A DNA stretch of 64,000 bases from Bugula neritina (lineage: Eukaryota; Bryozoa; Gymnolaemata; Cheilostomatida; Bugulidae): positions 5,534,251 through 5,598,250 of the forward strand of contig OZ037773.1 in NCBI GenBank assembly GCA_964035545.1, in the 5' to 3' direction. The notes under the pieces are model-generated. The model searched no databases, was not told the origin of the DNA, and worked only from the letters and a program-made list of their open reading frames with translations. Within the stretch, counting starts at the first letter, position 1, and every line of letters begins with the position of its first letter. Below, piece by piece: positions 1-11,326 of the stretch. The translations under genes were made by a program, and so were the position numbers.

Positions 1-265
1 GTGACATAATGTGTGTTAGCCGGTAAATCTTACACAATTTTACACACCACATTTAGCTTCATGTGCCTGGGTCTTTACAGAGTTATCCTTAACACTATAA
101 GGTTACGTAGAAGTCATGTGAAACCCTAACAATCTGACACCAACACAACATGAAGATATTATAGCACTAGACTCTAGAGTGTAATTATATTATTGTGGCT
201 AAATTCAAAGGAATATTAATCATAATAACTATTACTTTGGATGGTCAAGATTCATATCTACTTAC

Positions 266-3200
266 ATAAGTAAATCTGTTGCGAGAAGAATCTGTGTAGG
301 TACATGTAAGCTTCAATGAGTCTCCCTAGAAATTGTCAACAACATAAAGTTTGTTACAGAAATAGCAATTTTATTAACTAATATATTGCATGCAAACTGT
401 CATGACCTATGGTTAATGCATATGTACCATTATCGTTGCTTCTTTTATTATGGCAATAGCATAGATTATAAGCAGTGTCCTGCTACTTTATATCATATGA
501 ATTTTACAAAACTGCCTTGAAAAATTTTTAAATACCGTATCCCTAAATTACTACTGCATTACTTATGGTGCATGTTTTATATTCAATATAATAATTATAT
601 TAACATAGTGCAAGCCCTACCAAATTCATAATAATAAAATCACTTTACAGCTGAAAGGATATAGTTTTTAATTTTTAATGTACTTACAGGTAAAAGTTTC
701 TTAGGCACGAGAAGCAGTCGGTTTTCCTGATAATTGAAGTCATAAGAGTTGTCTTCTGCCAGTACCTCACTTTGGCTGCCATCTTTACTGTACCAGTCGA
801 GTTTAATTTTAGCTCCGAGAAGATGGGTGTGTAGAAGATAACCGAACACAGTTACACCATCATCTGGTATCCACTGATAAATATATAATAAACATTTTAG
901 TTCTGTGAATCCTTTGGAACATTTAAAAATTCAAAGCTTTTCCACTTTTTAATGGACTGAGATTTCTATAGAACTTTTTTTCAAGGATAAACAGCAGAAG
1001 AAGGGAATGAAACTTTTATGACATTATTGCAATGTATGTTATTAAATCAAATTAAAACTTTTGGTCCCATGAATTTGTTTTAACCTTTAAACCATATAGG
1101 CTGCAATTTAGTATAAACCATAGAAATCTACATCATTTAAACAAAAATAAAATTAATTTGATTAAAGTAGGTTGTAGAATGTAGAATATGTACAGCTGCT
1201 TTTTCAAGTTATTATTAAGATGAGGTTGTGTTTGAGTTTGCTACAAGCTGCTAAATAAAAGCATGAATCCCTGCTGACCCGATATTAGATAACATCTAAG
1301 CTCATTCAGCAGCAAATGAATATTTATCTAAAAATTAAGACACACCTGCTCAGTACAGCTTGTGTGACATATGGAAACATATTCAAAATTCTCTGGTTTT
1401 GGAGGTACAATCAAGCCATCAACTGTTCCCACTTGAACAGTGCCTGCATCCTGCTCTCTTAAATTGGAGGTATAGGTTATCCTGAGTCCAGAAGAGTCTA
1501 CCCATGCTACAAAACCACACAGATCACACTAGCTAAGAAAAAGATTGCAAACTTGTGAGGCAGATCCTTTGCTCTGGAGCTTAGAATGTTCTCAAAGAGA
1601 AGTAAGTTAGGTTCATGAGTCAAGTTGCCACTCACAAGAAACGGCAAAGCAATAAACCTATTGTTGGGGCTTTCCTTAATGAACGATAGCTTTTCACATA
1701 TCATCTCAGCTATATTACGCTTTTCCACTTTCAGTATAGCTAATACACAAAAGCTAATTTTTTTACTACTATCAAAAAACCCAGCAGTTTTCACTTATCC
1801 ACACTTGCATCTCACCCTTGTACTTGCAACTGATAACTCATGAGATAACCTTTTTTACGCATTGCTTTTCTTTCAGTCTGCTATAATAAATATATATTTC
1901 TCTAACTTAAAACACAACACCTACTGTCCAACAGTTGGGGGTTGTCATAGTGAGTCTCTAGCAGGTAATAATCAGGGCTGGAGCCATTACTACCACCGAA
2001 TGATACACCAGTGTGAGCAGGCCAATAAAACTTCTAAAAGATATAATGGTCCAGTGCGGATAGCAAATGGCCACAAGTTATACAAAGCAATGATGAACCA
2101 ATATAATTATATTGAGAATTTGGCATCTTCAGCTTAAAAATCAGTTTGTATTTTATGCAAATGATTTAGAAGAACTCATAAGTTATAAAGGTGCGATGAA
2201 AATGCAAAGATCTTTAAAAATACATACAGGAACAAGAAGTTTATTCTATTGGAATTTTTGATAGCAACAATCTAAGTATAAACTGTCATGCTTACTGAGC
2301 CTCCTACGGCCCAAGCATACTCCATGTTAAAGCAAGAAGATGCAAATTCTGGCATCTCAGGGGTGTCACAGATACCCTCCGTCTTGTTGTTGTTTCTCAG
2401 ATGTTTCTTGTCTACTCCCCAGCAAGCAAAGAACACCATATGGTGTACCAGTGCTTCATTTCCTTCGGTTATCAAAGGTTCAATCTAAACAATTCAAAAT
2501 AGTTCATTACGATCTGGACATGAATAGACTGGCTATCAGCCAGCTTACTAGCAACTTCAAGGTCACATGTAACTTAATTCTGGTTAAGATATTTATCTAG
2601 AAGCATAATGAAAAGGGTGTTCACCAATATTTTTACAATGATTTCGACATCAGATGGCATGCAAATACTTCTGCCATTGACATATTTTAATTGGGCAAAA
2701 GTTGGCACAAAATTAGTCAGCTGACAAAAGCTGCAGCAAACTCTTAAACCAAATGCTCTTTACTGTCTACTGCTTATAACAGACCTGGCAGTAAGATAAA
2801 ACAACTGTACAAACTCTATGTTTACTTTGATTAAGGATTTTCTAAGCTTGCAAGTTATCTTCATAATGCCGTAATGGTTGTGAAAAAAAGTTAGACTTGA
2901 TCTCTACCTAATAACTGGAAGTTAGTTATTTGCAATTGCAATACATTGCTTTCACTGAGATTTCCAACAGAACTGAAAGACTTAAAAGTATTTAACTTTA
3001 ACTTACTGATAGGATGTGGTGTTTAGAGTCCAATTCTGGAGGATCATGGAATGAACAGTAGTATGTAGTATCTGTTGCTGGCACATGGTACTGAAACAGT
3101 AGATACTGGGGATAACTTTACTTCATTACAATATTACTTTAATGATAGACATGATGATATGGGTTGTGAGTGGATGGATTTAAACAAGGTACATGCATAT

Positions 3201-4939
3201 CCTATTATAAGGGTTATAATAAAATGAAGAGGATATATCATTATACCAAAACATATATGCAGTCGCATTGAGGAGCAGCCGTGGTCTAGGGGGTCAGAGC
3301 ATTGGCTTAGCAAATATAAAGTCTTGGGTTGAAACCTCAGTAAAGACCATCGGCAGTGTTAGGAAGAGCACCGGTCATTATTGCTCCTGTGCCATATTTG
3401 AATAAGACCTTAGCCCACTTTACCAAACCCCTTTTCTATCAGGGGTTTTCACAGAGACAGTGACTATAAACTTGCGTAGGTTGTTATATATGCAGTTTCA
3501 TTGAAATCTTAGAAGTAGCAAGAGTAGCAATAGACTTTACTTACATCTGTGACTGTCAGATCAAAATACTGCAAATCATCTGGCAGACTATCATCTGGAA
3601 TCTTAGAAGCTGTATCGAGGAGGTAAACACTCTTCACACCTCTGTTGGTAGCTCCGTGGTAGTTTAAGGAAGAGAGCACATTGTTGGTAGGATCAGTGTC
3701 TCCAAATGCATAAATCAATCTGGTAGTAGAGGTCTGGAGTATATAGCACATCATTACTCCAGTAGTTGTCATTAAAAATATAGATAAACCATGTTTGAAT
3801 CTTAAAAAGTACAGATACAACTGCCGGTTTTTGAAGAGCTTACTTAGAACATTGTTTTGCAAAAATGAAATGCATTAAATAAATTTAAGTTTTTGCTTTA
3901 TCAGCTCATAAGTATAAAAGAGATAAAAGGAGTAATTGAGGTTTCAGTTAAGAAGTTTTAGTGTACCAGAACAGAAGAAGTGATTGAAATATGCAGTTGT
4001 AGCTTTGCACATCGCTTACTCAGCATGATAATGCTGGAACGATTTAAGTACTAATGACAACGAGGTGACTGCAGTAACATTACCTCAACTATCTGTTACT
4101 CACCATAATGACTGCATCTTCACCATCACATGTGTTGATTTTCCTGTTGAAAGTAACAGATGTGACACCATTGACTTCTGAAGCAGAAACTAAGCTGACA
4201 TCTTGAGAGGAATCAATCAGAGGTAGCTGATTTCCTGTTGCATGCATATCCTGGAACATTACGTCAATCTTGTGATGTTGAATAGGTACTTAGAAAAAAG
4301 AAGAGAAAGACTAAAAAGTCAAAGGTGTACAAAAGGAAGAAACTGCAAGAGCAGCTGAATTTATACAGCATGGCTATGCAATCAGTTACTGTACCATGAG
4401 ATGGCTGGTGCCTTCTGAGTCAATCCAGGCTACAATCAGGTCCGCACCTGTCATTGCACCATTAGGAGAGAATCCAAGACCCACCCAACCTTCTGTGTGA
4501 GCAGATATCTACAAAGTGCATAGGCTATAGCTACATTATCAAATAGTCCTGAGAATTGTAGATGACAACAACTCAATATATACGTGTGCGGGTGTGTGTG
4601 TGTGTGTGTGCGGGTGTGTGTGCTTGCGTGTGCGTTTGTGTTTGCGCATGCGCTTGTGCTGTCGCGTAGGTTTGCGTGTATGTTCGTGTGTTTGTGTGTG
4701 CTCGTGTAGGTGGGTGGATGTGCGTGTGAGTGTTGTGTTTGTGTACATGAATGGGTTTCCGTGTGTGTGTAGTGGAATAATACGAAACTCACTGTGAATA
4801 CAATCTCACTATCAGGAGTTGTATCACCAAAAGACCAAGAGACATTGAATTTTCCTCCAGCAGCTAAAGATGCTGAAAGATCTTCTGTGCTCACAAAGTT
4901 ACAAAGTAACATCAAAATAAAGAGTGGTGCCGTCTCCAT
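266..4939 (-). CDS. MOXD1-like: MOXD1/DBH-like copper monooxygenase, copy A (exons 1-10; 3' end outside window)
   Basis: Copper type II, ascorbate-dependent monooxygenase of the DBH/MOXD1 family, probably secretory or membrane-bound; the family hydroxylates small substrates using two copper sites, and the substrate here is unknown. Exons in transcript order: 4793-4939, 4395-4508, 4104-4250, 3545-3733, 3007-3090, 2296-2484, 1925-2033, 1346-1506, 688-873, 266-325. All have AG/GT borders and the phases match. The start is METAPLF, followed by a hydrophobic signal peptide (about residues 1-19); it is preferred to an ATG 30 nt upstream because copy B shares it. A DOMON domain spans about 25-150. 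Copper ligands visible: HH at 223-224 (SKHHILS), H318 (LETHYDNP), HxH at 395/397 (LLHTHLLG). VHHMVFFAC is also a family signature. The Met-ligand exon and C-terminus should lie left of position 1. No stop codon interrupts the ten exons. Family call is firm; MOXD1 versus another DBH-like member is inferred. Confidence 0.88.
3272..3483 (+). mobile_element. tRNA-derived SINE, copy 1
   Basis: About 210 bp. The tRNA-like head has an A-box-like GTGGTCTAGGGGGTCAGAGC and a degenerate B box (GGGTTGAAACC). A conserved body carries TTAGGAAGAGCA and ATTGCTCCTGTG, and the tail ends near GACTATAAACTTGC. A 19-bp near-perfect target-site duplication (17/19) flanks it at about 3253-3271 and 3485-3503. It sits in intron 4 of MOXD1-like A, antisense to the gene, and is absent from the matching intron of copy B. 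Confidence 0.88.
4583..4771. repeat. GT-rich microsatellite in intron 1 of MOXD1-like copy A
   Basis: Irregular GTGTGTGC/GTGTTTGCG tract. Intron 1 of copy A is 284 nt, against 96 nt in copy B, which has only a short GTGTGTG seed at about 13275. The tract grew after the duplication. The open frames crossing it are repeat artefacts. Confidence 0.9.
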
Positions 4940-5439
4940 AGCAACCAGACTACAACAAACATTAAACATGCAATGTACTACTAATTTATACTATGTAAAG
5001 AACTAAATTTCATTTGTATAGAGCAAGGCTATTTTTTTAACATCTATTATAGAAATAAAGTATAAATTAGTGAAATTGACAGAAAGTTTGCTAACCATTC
5101 CTTTTAATACTATTAAAACTATTTTATAACACTCATTGATCGAAGTAATGAGAAAGACCCTGACAAATGCAGCAATAAATTTGGTACTGCTAGAAAGCAT
5201 TGGAGTCACATTCGTAAATAATTGCTAAAATACTTTATACTCTAGCTTGTCACACCTATCTGTCAGCTAATAACTACAATACAGCTGTGTAATAGCTCCT
5301 GCAACTTTGTAGCATGAGAAATTGTCTGACTATGAAATAAAGAAACCTTTCACGTTTGGCATATTTGGATTGCAAATCTGCCAAACATAAAACCTAAAAC
5401 TCTAAACCAAAGTTACGCATAAATCTACATCTCTGAACA

Positions 5440-6075
5440 GGCTAGAGCTGTTAAAGACTTGAAGCCAACACATGAAATATATCTTGAATTAAGATTTAGT
5501 AGCTGCTGCCTGTGTTAGTATAGCAGTAGTTTATTAGTAGCTTCAGTTCCTAAGCTTTGTAACTATTATACCTGTGAATATACCTCTGGATATACCCGTG
5601 ATTGCCTAAAATGTTAGTCCAAAGGCTTTTCTTCACTACTACTGACTCTAGTGTTTACGGTACTTAGAAGTTGAACGCTGCACTTGCAGTAGTAATCTAA
5701 TATCTGAAACAGCACAGCTTGGAGTGTATAGACTATATCACAACTTAGCCAAAGCTTGTGTGACATCATGTCCAACTTTTCTTTAGAGTAATTGCCGCAT
5801 TTTATATTAATTTTTATACTCATTGAAAGCTGACAGTAATAAAGAGCCAAAGGCTATGATGAAACAGACTACGTTTGACAACGTGACCTTTAACCTGATT
5901 GTGTCAACTGACCATTAATTGGTTTACTTGTCATTATTGTAATGTCTCAAGCCACTTGCTGATATTACTGTTAAGATTACTTCAACTATAGCCATGATGA
6001 TTAAAGACAGTTGCAAAAAGCCCAGGCACCTGAAATGATATTACTCTTGCTGTCTGTGTGTCACGTGATATCTTA
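5440..6075 (-). promoter_or_regulatory. Conserved upstream module of MOXD1-like copy A
   Basis: About 0.5-1.1 kb upstream of the copy A start. It aligns by eye over its length with 13,960-14,575 upstream of copy B, and more loosely with 15,400-15,970. Shared landmarks include the word AAGATTTAGTAGCTGC, a CTGTGAATATACC-like segment, GTCAACTGACCA, and a terminal CACGTG E-box at 6062-6067. The near identity of A and B is mainly due to recent duplication. No TATA box or transcription start could be fixed. Confidence 0.5.
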
Positions 6076-6607
6076 TATCCTATAAAGTGATTTATAAATC
6101 ATACCTAAGTAATGCAAATATATCACACAAACTATAGAATATACAAAATGAATGCATCATGCACCTTAACAAACACAGAATTTCAACTCCACTAACCAAG
6201 TTAATAAAATAGCAGATTTATGCACAATGCGAAATATATACAAACCTGTCTCAATAGTATGTTTTGTGACATAACAATTAATATTTTATTAAGTGTTTCT
6301 ATCAACTTCTTTTATCATCAAAATAAATTGAGTTTTTTTAAAAAGTGTGAAAAAAGTTTATAGAAGATTTATTATATTTTATATTATACTAAACAAAATA
6401 TAATTTGCATACTCTCTATAATTTTACTGATGAAGTTTATATATAAACAAACTCTCCCTAATGCGAAAAATATAACTATAGAAACATCTATAAAAATCAC
6501 ATAATGAATGTATAAAAAAAATCAGCTTTCTTGGTTGAAATAATAATTGGAAACATCTATGGCATATTATAATATTAGGTGTTATAAAAATAAAATATAC
6601 ACTGCTA

Positions 6608-6613
6608 TTTATT
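6608..6613 (-). terminator. Polyadenylation signal AATAAA of MOXD1-like copy B
   Basis: AATAAA on the minus strand about 50 nt past the TGA at 6663-6665. It implies a very short 3' UTR. Assigned by position only. Confidence 0.55.
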
Positions 6614-9079
6614 ATGCATTATCAAATAGTAATATCAGAGTTGTCTGCCCTACTACTGTGAGTCACATTAGTTTATAGACAAGAGAAAACAATCCCACAA
6701 CTGAGTACACTAAATACAAACTAGCTGAACTCTTAGCTCCACTATTTGGTGTATCTTGAAGACAGGAGTTACCTTGAGATACTGGTGGATCTGGGAAAGA
6801 CTTGGGAGATATTGGTACGAAGACATTCTAAAACAGACAGACAGACTGTGTGTAGTTCATAGCTAACACTTGTGAATGGGCTGATGTCAGACTTTATTGA
6901 TGAGGGTTTGAGTTTAAATATGTTTGTTTTTGAACGTAATTTAAAAAACATATCTAAACATGTATTAGAGCTTCAGTGATAAAATCAAGATCTAGCATTT
7001 GGTGATCAGTAAATCTAGCTGGCGACTAGCTAACAAATGAGTGTTGAAGTGGATGAAGAGGGGGGGCTATAGTCACTGAATGGTACTAAGGCTGAAACTA
7101 CTGTGCAAGAGACGGCAAAACAAGTGAGAATATTTTACAAATTTTACAAATATAAACAATTAACAGTCAAAAGCTAAGATGTATTTCTGTCACCAGTTAT
7201 TGGTTATTGATACATAGTTTTTCCCACAAATATATGATTGAAGAAATACATAGTTTACCCAAATGTAAGTATTTATTATTAATATAGTTTACCGGGTAAT
7301 TAATGTGAAATGACACTTTAGTACAGAAAGAGTAGTGATCAGTCTCGTAGTAACTTCTCTGTAGAGCCAAAGAGTCTTCTTTAGACCAGTTTGCTACTTC
7401 CAACAGATTGATGTTATCCCAGTTAGTGCTGCAACAAGACCATGTATGACGCGTTATAATAAGTTGGTATATTATATATAATATCCTCAGCTGCATGCTA
7501 GAAACATGAGACACAAACATAGTGGGGAGATAGTGACTAAAAGTTGTTGCTGATTTTTGACAGACAAAATATAGCTATTTGCTTTTATGAGTTTTTTGTT
7601 TGAGTCGAGAATCACTTATACATGACTTTTCTGATGTTTTTATTAGATGTTAGGGGTACTCAATAAATGACCCTGATAAACTTTAATGGTCATCATAAAA
7701 GTAATTGTTGCAGGTATTAGTTATTGCATATATGTAGTGCTGGTATTGCAAATTAGAAACTAAGTTATGTGGGGAGGCACTCTTGAAACTGTATTTAACT
7801 GGTAGCAAAAATAGTTCCAAGTATTAGACAAATGTAACTAGCCAGGCCTGCTTTAATTTCAAGATGGTATATATTTTTGTAATTTATATGAATTAAATTG
7901 TTACTCTGACCTGCTAGTGTTGAAACCCCATCTCTGGTAAAGAGGATCAGTTTGGTTGATATTGATGCCGGTATAAGATCCACATGTGGAGATTTGCTGC
8001 TTGGGATAATAGTTGAGAAAAACCAAACACATTTCATCTGTTGACGGCTCTCCTCCCTAAAATATACACTGACTTACATGATGGTCAGTAGATCTGTATA
8101 AACCATTACACAGATTTCTACAAAATGCAAATTCATGCAAGAAACGTGTAAAAGCATTCACTCTGACATTCTTATGGCTTTTGGCTTTTGTAACAGCACA
8201 ACGATAAAGAAATAAGAACTTTGGAGAATAATTATTACATTGCTGAATTTATAAATTTGCCGTTATAACCTTTCAGTATTTAACACAGCACAAAGGTATA
8301 CAGCAATAATAGCGCATGAGTATAATCTGTAAGTTGCTAAGAGTATATTAGTATAAATTATAATGTGTATATATCAGTGTGTTGATTAATATCCTTATTC
8401 TGGATGGTAAACATCTCACATCTACTTACATAAGTAAATCTGTCTCGGGAAGAATCTGTGTAAGTGCATGTAACCTTCAGCGTGTCTCCCTGGAAAATAT
8501 ATCCACAATATAAGTTTTAGAACAGAAATTGCATGAGCAAGGCAAATGGCATATCAGTAATTTATTAAAATATTACTTATTGTGATATAGTAACTTAGTG
8601 CAATCAATTTGAAAATTTCAATAATTATGAAAGCACTTTACAGCTCAATGGATATACTTTTTAATTATTAATCTACTTACAGGTAAAAGCTTTTTGGGTA
8701 CAGGAAGTAGTCGATTTTCCTGATAATTGAAATCATAAGAGTTGTCTTCTGCCAGTACTTCACTTTGGCTGCCATCTTTACTGTACCAGTCTAGTTTAAC
8801 TTTGGCTCCAAGGAGATGGGCGTGTAGAAGATAACCAAATACAGTTACACCATCATCTGGTATCCACTGATAAATAGAATGACTCATTCAACTAGTATGT
8901 ATAACTAATCTGTTTTCACATGACATTCTTCCTATATAGCTCAGCAGTATGTATACATATCTATGAATAATAATACATATGTGAATTATATTAGCTTACT
9001 TCAGCATATGCAATGAAAGAATGCACGCGCAGGAAAAAAGGCGTTTATTAAAGGTCGGGTCTTACAGGATATTAACTGA

Positions 9080-9310
9080 GGGAGCAGCTGTCGTCTAGAG
9101 GTTAGAGCGTTTGCCTATAGTAAGCACGAAGTCATGGGTTCGAGCCCGGACAAAGGCCATTGGTGATGTTAGGAAGAGCATCCAGTCATAATTGCTCCTG
9201 CATGTGCCTCATCTTAATAAGTCCTTAGCCCGCTTTAACAAAAACCCCTTCCATAAGGGATTTTCTCTCAGGGATGATGACTATAAACTATAAACTATAA
9301 ACTTGCTGAA
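9080..9310 (+). mobile_element. tRNA-derived SINE, copy 2
   Basis: Same family: a tRNA-like head with B box GGTTCGAGCCC, and the body word TTAGGAAGAGCATCC. ACAGGATATTAA, a perfect 12-bp duplication, flanks it at 9064-9075 and 9315-9326. The tail has a triplicated CTATAAA. It lies in intron 8 of MOXD1-like B and is absent from copy A. Confidence 0.88.
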
Positions 9311-9828
9311 TGTGACAGGATATTAAATAACATCCAAGCATATTCAGCAATAAAAAAATGTTTATCTAGAAATCAAAACACACCTGTTCAGTACAGCTTG
9401 TGTGACATATGGAAATATATTCGAAATTCTCTGGTTTTGGAGGTACAATCAAGCCATCAACTGTTCCCACTTGAACAGTGCCTGCATCCTGCTCTCTTAA
9501 CTTGGAGGTATAGGTTACCCTGAGTCCTGAAGAGTCTACCCATGCTACAAAACCACACAGATCACATTAGCTAAGAAAAAGACGGCAAACATGTGAAACA
9601 TATCTTTTGCTCTAGAGTCTAGATCATCCCAGCTAGACTAGGGTTTTCCAACCTTTTTAGAGGGAGGGCCACTGAAATGGAATATTTTAGCAGCAACCAA
9701 CGTTTGCAAAAAGTTAAGATTTAAGTTTTAGAACTTATAAAATCTACAGTCAGTAAAGGGGGTAAAAGAAGGTATGCTCAGAAATCCAGTCTTTATTTAC
9801 AAGAACCATCAATTAGCATTAAACCTAC

Positions 9829-9937
9829 TGTCCAACAGTTGTGGGTTGTCCTAGTGCATTTGTAGCATATAGTAATCAGGGCTGGAATTATTGTTACCAC
9901 CAATTGGTACACCAGTGTGAGCAGGCTAATAAAACTT
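9829..9937 (-). other. Exon 7 of MOXD1-like copy B with two TAG codons
   Basis: Homologous to exon 7 of copy A (1925-2033), same 109-nt length and same entry and exit phases (0 to 1). TAG is read at 9926-9928, where copy A has TGG (Trp, in KFYWPAH), and at 9851-9853, where copy A has TAT (Tyr, in ETHYDNP). The flanking residues, including the His that would be the third CuA ligand, are preserved (LQMH before the second stop). Confidence 0.85.
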
Positions 9938-10675
9938 CTGAAATATGAAATAAAAAATGTAGATCTGAAAACCAAGTTAATAAAGATGGCAAAGCAAAAA
10001 CAATTAAACTTTGGCATCTAAACTGGCAATGTTTGATCTTTGGCTGGTAATACAGGTTTTGGTTCATTCAAATGTCTCAAAGCATCTCAAAATTTAGAAT
10101 AATGCAATAAAAATGCTGTAAGGCATATATATTTTTTAATATGAGAGTTGAGGTAAAAAATTGTTACTACTGAATTATTCAGTCATTCTTACAGAACCCC
10201 CGATGGCCCAGGCATATTCTACGTTATAGCAAGAAGATTCAAATTCTGGCATTTCCGGGGTGGCACAGATACCCTCCGTCTTGTTGTTGTTTCTCAGATG
10301 TTCCTTGTCTACTCCCCAACAAGCGTAGAACACCATATGGTGTACCAGTGCTTCATTTCCTTCGGTTATCAAAGGTTCAATCTAAACAATTGAAAACATG
10401 GGATCACAATCGTGGCATGAGTAGACTGACTAGCAACTCAAAGTCACATGTTTTTTGCAACTTAGTTCTGGTTTAGATTTAAAAACAATGTTGGCTGTTA
10501 AACAATATTGCCATAACAGTTTTGACACATGACTGCATGCAAATTCTTTATTTAAAAAACTTGTAATCGAGTGAAAATTTGGGACAAAAATAGTCAGTTG
10601 AGAAAAGTGTTAACCAATACTAAAAGCACAGTGTTGATTACTGCAGTATATTGTTTATACGTAACCAGATAAGAC

Positions 10676-10889
10676 CTCACACAAGTTTATAGTCGCCATC
10701 CTTGTGAGAAAACCCATGACAGAAAGGTTTTTTTGTTAAATTGGGCTATGAACTTATTTAGATGGGGCACAGGAGCAATTACGACTAGATGCTCTTCCTA
10801 ACATTACCAGTGACCTTTGTCGGAGTTCGAACCGAAGACTCCGTGTTCACTAAGCAAATGATCTAACCCCTAGACCACGGTTGCTCCCT
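10676..10889 (-). mobile_element. tRNA-derived SINE, copy 3
   Basis: Minus-strand copy in intron 5 of MOXD1-like B. Read on the minus strand it has GGGAGCAACCGTGGTCTAGG, the B box GGTTCGAACTCC, and the ACTATAAACTTG tail. Copy A has no element in this intron. No clear target duplication was found. Confidence 0.85.
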
Positions 10890-11109
10890 TTATACATTAT
10901 CAGATGGCAAAGATAAGAAAAACTTAAAGAATTTCAAATTGATTGTGATGAAATGTTTTCTATAAAAGACATCTGGTTTATATAAAAATTTGATAATCTC
11001 TAAGAATGTGAAAATAATCAACCTTCAGATACTAAAATATGATAACTATATATAACTTCAAGGAGGTGAATATCTATCCATTCTTAAATATACTATGAAT
11101 TGTAATGTA

Positions 11110-11326
11110 GGGAGCCGCACTAGTCTAGGGGTTGATGCTATAGCCTAGTAAGCGTGAATTCATGGGTTTGAGCTTGGGCAAAAGCCACTGGTGATGTTAG
11201 GAAGAGCATTCAGCCATAATTGCTCCTGTGCCTCATCTGAATTAGTCCTTAGCCTGATTTAACAAAAAATCCTTCCACCAGAGGTTTTCTCACAGGGATA
11301 GTGACTATAAACTTGCACGAGTTTTT
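11110..11326 (+). mobile_element. tRNA-derived SINE, copy 4
   Basis: Plus-strand copy about 220 bp beyond copy 3, in the opposite orientation and in the same intron of MOXD1-like B. The tRNA head is more diverged (GGGTTTGAGCTTGGG for the B box), but the body words AGGAAGAGCATT, ATTGCTCCTGTGCCTCA and GACTATAAACTTGC are kept. It is absent from copy A. Confidence 0.83.

Noticed and set aside
4451-4969. 172-residue open frame including His/Thr-rich sequence
   Set aside because: It runs from exon 1 of MOXD1-like A through intron 1 (the GT microsatellite) into part of exon 2 in another frame. The exon ends at donor ACA|GTGAGT at 4793, as in copy B.
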